21,200 bases of DNA from CAKVOD01 sp964489405. GTDB taxonomy: Bacteria > Bacillota > Clostridia > Christensenellales > UBA1242. The notes beneath the pieces are model-generated. The model searched no databases. It worked only from the letters and a program-made list of their open reading frames with translations, and had not been told where the DNA came from. Of the stretch, positions 19,064-21,200 are shown piece after piece. The position numbers and the translations under genes were made by a program. Location: the NCBI GenBank assembly GCA_964489405.1, contig CAZAYL010000019.1, forward strand, positions 1-21,200. Direction: 5' to 3'. Within the stretch, counting starts at the first letter, position 1. Each line of letters begins with the position of its first letter.

Positions 19064-19122
19064 AATTTTACTCCTTTGTTTTCAAACAAGTCATCTATAA
19101 ACAAAAATAAACCAAAAATAGA

Positions 19123-19152
19123 ATTATATCTTGCCCTATCTCTAAAAAACAA
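19123..19152 (-). promoter_or_regulatory. Promoter of the giant surface-protein gene
   Basis: On the minus strand TTGTTT (19152-19147) is followed after 18 bp by a perfect TATAAT (19128-19123). Transcription would start near 19116, giving a leader of about 50 nt with the AAAGGAG ribosome binding site at its end. The -35 box lies inside the promoter-proximal copy of the 24-bp tandem repeat at 19146-19193. Confidence 0.65.
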
Positions 19153-19193
19153 CATAATTGTTACACTTTAAAACAACATAATTGTTACACTTT
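19146..19193. promoter_or_regulatory. Perfect tandem 24-bp repeat at the giant-gene promoter (paired operator candidate)
   Basis: Bases 19146-19169 and 19170-19193 are identical 24-mers, head to tail, each containing ACAACATAATTGTTACAC with an imperfect dyad (AACA-TAAT-TGTT). The pair covers about -30 to -77 relative to the presumed start site, overlapping the -35 box. That is the usual place for two copies of a response regulator or other activator, or a repressor, to bind. The regulator is unknown. Confidence 0.6.
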
Positions 19194-19339
19194 CTAAAGA
19201 AATGAATGCAAGTAAATAAGACAAAATTTAATTTCTATTTATATTTAGTGCTTATTATTATTTTTATATTATATCATATTTATCTATTTTTGTCTATCAT
19301 TTTTTTTCTTTTTGCCGTTCCCGTCTTACTAAACAACAC

Positions 19340-19367
19340 AAAAAACAATTAGAAACTATTGTTTTTT
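19340..19367 (-). terminator. A/T-rich hairpin downstream of the DUF4373 gene
   Basis: Ten-base arms (19340-19349 and 19358-19367; AAAAAACAAT with ATTGTTTTTT) enclose an 8-nt loop. On the minus strand it lies about 140 nt after the stop of the gene ending at 19508 and ends in TTTTTT, so it could terminate that transcript, in either direction. The stem is mostly A-T and weak. The rest of 19194-19507 is AT-rich intergenic DNA with no gene that I can see. Confidence 0.4.
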
Positions 19368-19507
19368 ACTCAATTTGACTTTCAAAATTTTTAGTATCTG
19401 TTTTGCCAATTTTGATTACTCCATTACTTGCAAAAACTTTTCAGCTAAGCCATCGCAATGACTGCACGGCGCGCGACAACCGCACTGCGCGCAAATTTGC
19501 CAAAGCG

Positions 19508-20602
19508 TTACAGAAAATCATCGATATTACTAAATTTGAAGTCTGACAAATCATAATCGCGGTGTCTAATTGCGACGGGATTACGTTTCTTGTATGCCGA
19601 AAAATCCTTGTACTTACCAGCAATGACGTCGTCATAATGTTCGACTAGCCAATCAATGTCAAGGTTCTTGTTGTTTTGCAAGAAAACACTCTCTCTTACT
19701 GCCCTATAAAGTGATTCAATGTTTATGCGGTTGCTATCAATAACTAAATTAGGATTTCTTAGTGGTTTATTTAATTTTTGAGAGAGAAATTGAGCGAGCG
19801 GAACGCTCGGCGTTTCACTCGGCGGTGAAGACAACGCCGTTTGTGAAACATTTTCCTTTCTCTCTCCTATAACTTTCACTTTACTTTCCTCTTTCCTTTC
19901 TTCTTTACTCTCACTTTCTCTTTCTTCTTCTCTTTCTCTTTGTTTCAAAATGACGTCAGTTTGCCCCAAAATGTCGTCGGTTTGCCCCAAAATGACGTCG
20001 GTTTGAGCCAAATTGACGTCATTTTGAATTTTGGACGTCATTTTTGAATTGTTTTGAGTCGCTTGAGAATTATTCAAAACACGCTCATTTGGTGTGGCGT
20101 TTTTGTGTTCATTCGCGACATTTTCGCATTCAAGCACGTTGTTTTGTTGTCTATTTGGGGTGCTATTGTTGTCATTTTTTGAGATATATCCGCACTCAAC
20201 CGCAGTCGGCGTTGCTGAATCAAGTAATTCTGGGTACACATATTGCGGAGCGTGCCATTGGTTTATGCGCTTTTGCGTGATTTGTTTGTAGTTCCTTTGT
20301 ATGTCCAAACTTGTCAATATGTGGTGCTTTTCGTACATTTCTTTGTCAAAAATGCCGTTCTCCAAGCAATACTGCACGCAATTTTCGATTACTTTGACGT
20401 CCTTTTCGTATATGTCGAGTGCAAACAGCGACTGCTTGCGCTCATTCCACTCTATGTAATAGCCGTTCTCCATTGACATTTTGTTGTGCAATAACTGCAA
20501 ACAGCCGTAGCCCGCAAGCCCTAATCTTGCAATCATTAGCTTGGTGTCATCGTCAAAATAGCACACAATCGGTCTGTATTCTATGCCTTTCTTTATATTC
20601 AT
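19508..20602 (-). CDS. DUF4373 (Lin1244/Lin1753-like) domain protein, phage-replication type
   Basis: The 364-residue product begins with a DUF4373-like domain (residues about 10-120): YRPIVCYFDDDTKLMIARLGLAGYGCLQLLHNKMSMENGYYIEWNERKQSLFA, the winged-helix-like domain found at the N-terminus of replication-associated proteins of Gram-positive phages and mobile elements. A long polar linker follows (Asn/Gln/Thr-rich), with a 7-residue repeat QTDVILG x3 (near residues 200-220) and a highly charged REREEERESESKEERKEESK segment. A C-terminal helical region (residues 290-364; YRAVRESVFLQ...IDWLVEHYDDVIAGKYKDF) resembles the tail of DnaD-type replication proteins. The ATG at 20602 has AGAGGT about 8 nt upstream and an extended -10 promoter. 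No helicase loader, integrase or other phage gene is adjacent, so it is either a domesticated gene or a remnant. DNA binding in replication is inferred from the family. Confidence 0.78.
   Translation of the reverse strand: MNIKKGIEYRPIVCYFDDDTKLMIARLGLAGYGCLQLLHNKMSMENGYYIEWNERKQSLFALDIYEKDVKVIENCVQYCLENGIFDKEMYEKHHILTSLDIQRNYKQITQKRINQWHAPQYVYPELLDSATPTAVECGYISKNDNNSTPNRQQNNVLECENVANEHKNATPNERVLNNSQATQNNSKMTSKIQNDVNLAQTDVILGQTDDILGQTDVILKQREREEERESESKEERKEESKVKVIGERKENVSQTALSSPPSETPSVPLAQFLSQKLNKPLRNPNLVIDSNRINIESLYRAVRESVFLQNNKNLDIDWLVEHYDDVIAGKYKDFSAYKKRNPVAIRHRDYDLSDFKFSNIDDFL
19947..20030 (-). repeat. Four 21-bp tandem units inside the DUF4373 gene
   Basis: Units at 19947-19967, 19968-19988, 19989-20009 and 20010-20030 all carry AAA(A/T)TG(A/T)CGTC and encode a heptad (QTDVILG / QTDDILG / QTDVILK). 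The next stretch (20031-20045) begins a fifth, degenerate unit. The adjacent 19853-19945 is almost pure pyrimidine on the plus strand. Confidence 0.85.
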
Positions 20603-20622
20603 ATTAAATTTACCTCTATATA

Positions 20623-20653
20623 ATTATAGCACAGATTTTCGACAAACTGCCAA
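20623..20653 (-). promoter_or_regulatory. Extended -10 promoter of the DUF4373 gene
   Basis: On the minus strand TGCTATAAT (20631-20623) is a perfect extended -10 element. A TTGGCA (20653-20648) lies 19 bp upstream, a little far for a -35 box, which the extended -10 could offset. The start site would be near 20615, giving a very short leader before the ATG at 20602. Confidence 0.6.
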
Positions 20654-20750
20654 AAAGTTTCGCTTTTTTTTGATTTTTTTTATTTTTTTTGATTTTTGCT
20701 TGCCTTTTTGCCATAATGCCAAACCAAAAACCCCTTTTCTCCCCATATTG

Positions 20751-21008
20751 GCGCGGGTGCGAAAACGCACTGCTACGGGTGGCTAGCGCGGGTGCGAAAG
20801 CGCACTGCTACGGGTGGCTACCGCGATCAATGTGCATATTCGCCCATAACCAACCGCGACCCCTTCCGGGCAAGGCTCGCCTTGACTGCAGGTTTGTTTG
20901 TCATCTCACAACAACATACCCGCACCAACACACACCTGCACCTGTGCCGTCTGGCACCGACGCTTCGCTCGCAATGACGATAAAGAAAGTACCTTACCAC
21001 GAAAATAA
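20751..21008. repeat. Composite dispersed repeat, copy B (35-bp units plus 140-bp core)
   Basis: Two 35-bp units at 20751-20785 and 20786-20820 differ by one base. They lead into the 140-bp core 20843-20982, which matches 4098-4237 at 136 of 140 positions, and into the shared AGTACCTT...GAAAATAA tail (to about 21008). The orientation is the same as copy A, 16.7 kb away. No gene is seen between 20654 and 21200. Confidence 0.88.
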
Positions 21009-21037
21009 GGACGTTATTTAAATAAAATATTATCATC

Positions 21038-21200
21038 AAAGTGGTACAAGCACTCACTTTGGGTCATTCAGCGTTATTGAAGTAGTACTAGCACCACTAT
21101 AATAAAATAATTCCTTATTATTAAAGTAGTACAAGTACTCTCTTAGGGTCATTCAGAGCGAGAATCAAACCCGCATTGTAGGGTTTGATGAAGCGTAGGA
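21038..21200. repeat. Second dispersed repeat family at the right edge, with palindromes
   Basis: About 80 bp at 21117-21200 is the reverse complement of 1471-1550 with a few differences. It includes the perfect 9-bp hairpin ATCAAACCC (21164-21172) / GGGTTTGAT (21181-21189) and AGTACAAGTACT. A diverged copy of its first half precedes it at 21038-21073 (AAAGTGGTACAAGCACTCAC, then GGGTCATTCAG). The element is cut by the window edge; from the copy at 1440-1471 it should continue as ATCTCGCGAACCGCGTG. Confidence 0.8.

Noticed and set aside
20751..20820. Possible CRISPR array (35-bp repeats with dyad symmetry)
   Set aside because: The units abut directly with no spacers, only one or two occur per site, and no cas gene is present.
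20827..21057. A 76-codon minus-strand open frame containing RHCERSVGARRHRCRC
   Set aside because: It lies wholly inside the dispersed repeat. The equivalent region of copy A lacks a matching gene context and there is no RBS; such frames are common false genes in this kind of repeat.
1..21200. tRNA or rRNA genes, known riboswitches
   Set aside because: I saw no cloverleaf with a GGTTCGAATCC-type arm, no rRNA segment and no recognisable riboswitch core in the intergenic stretches.

Overview
The window is a low-GC bacterial chromosome segment. The housekeeping genes on the minus strand (holB, ricT/yaaT, a yabB/trmN6-type tRNA methyltransferase and rsmI) follow the order known from Bacillota (B. 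subtilis holB-yaaT-yabA-yabB-yazA-rsmI). With the AGGAGG-type ribosome binding sites, TTGACA/TATAAT-type promoters and the architecture of the giant surface protein, this suggests an uncultured Clostridia-type member of Bacillota. The assignment to phylum is fairly safe; anything finer is inference. The 100-N run shows that this is a scaffolded, probably metagenome-derived assembly.

Layout: (1) 1-198, the 5' end of an unrecognised minus-strand gene running off the left edge, with a strong promoter, a good RBS and a 12-G tract inside codons 9-12. (2) 419-5450, the housekeeping cluster (rsmI, trmN6-like, ricT, holB, all minus). It is broken up by 358-bp and roughly 725-bp intergenic stretches filled with dispersed GC-rich repeats and AT-rich palindromic tandem repeats. 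Only ricT and trmN6 overlap. (3) 5760-6278, a small plus-strand gene of unknown function with its own promoter and terminator. (4) 6418-19063, one giant minus-strand gene taking about 60% of the window. It encodes a secreted, membrane-anchored, repeat-rich surface protein of about 4181 residues or more. The protein has an N-terminal signal/anchor, a C-type-lectin-like domain near residues 1010-1180, a long array of Thr/Gly/Asp/Asn-rich beta repeats, C-terminal membrane helices and a tail ending in a ribosomal-protein-uL15-like domain. The N gap (9468-9567) lies inside this gene in a near-identical repeat; the flanks join in register and in frame if the gap is closed to zero. (5) 19508-20602, a DUF4373 (Lin1244/Lin1753-like) protein of the kind found in Gram-positive phage and mobile replication modules. 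(6) 20603-21200, no gene, but second copies of the dispersed repeats seen at 4016-4263 and 1471-1550.

How the parts relate: holB, ricT, trmN6 and rsmI are core replication and RNA-metabolism functions and need no special link to the rest. The giant gene appears monocistronic. It has a promoter whose -35 box overlaps a perfect tandem 24-bp repeat that looks like a paired regulator site, and a 20-bp-stem hairpin after its stop. The points most worth a second look are the giant adhesin with its uL15-like intracellular tail, the tandem operator-like repeat in front of it, the G12 tract that would act as an on/off switch for the gene at the left edge, and the dispersed structured repeat family.
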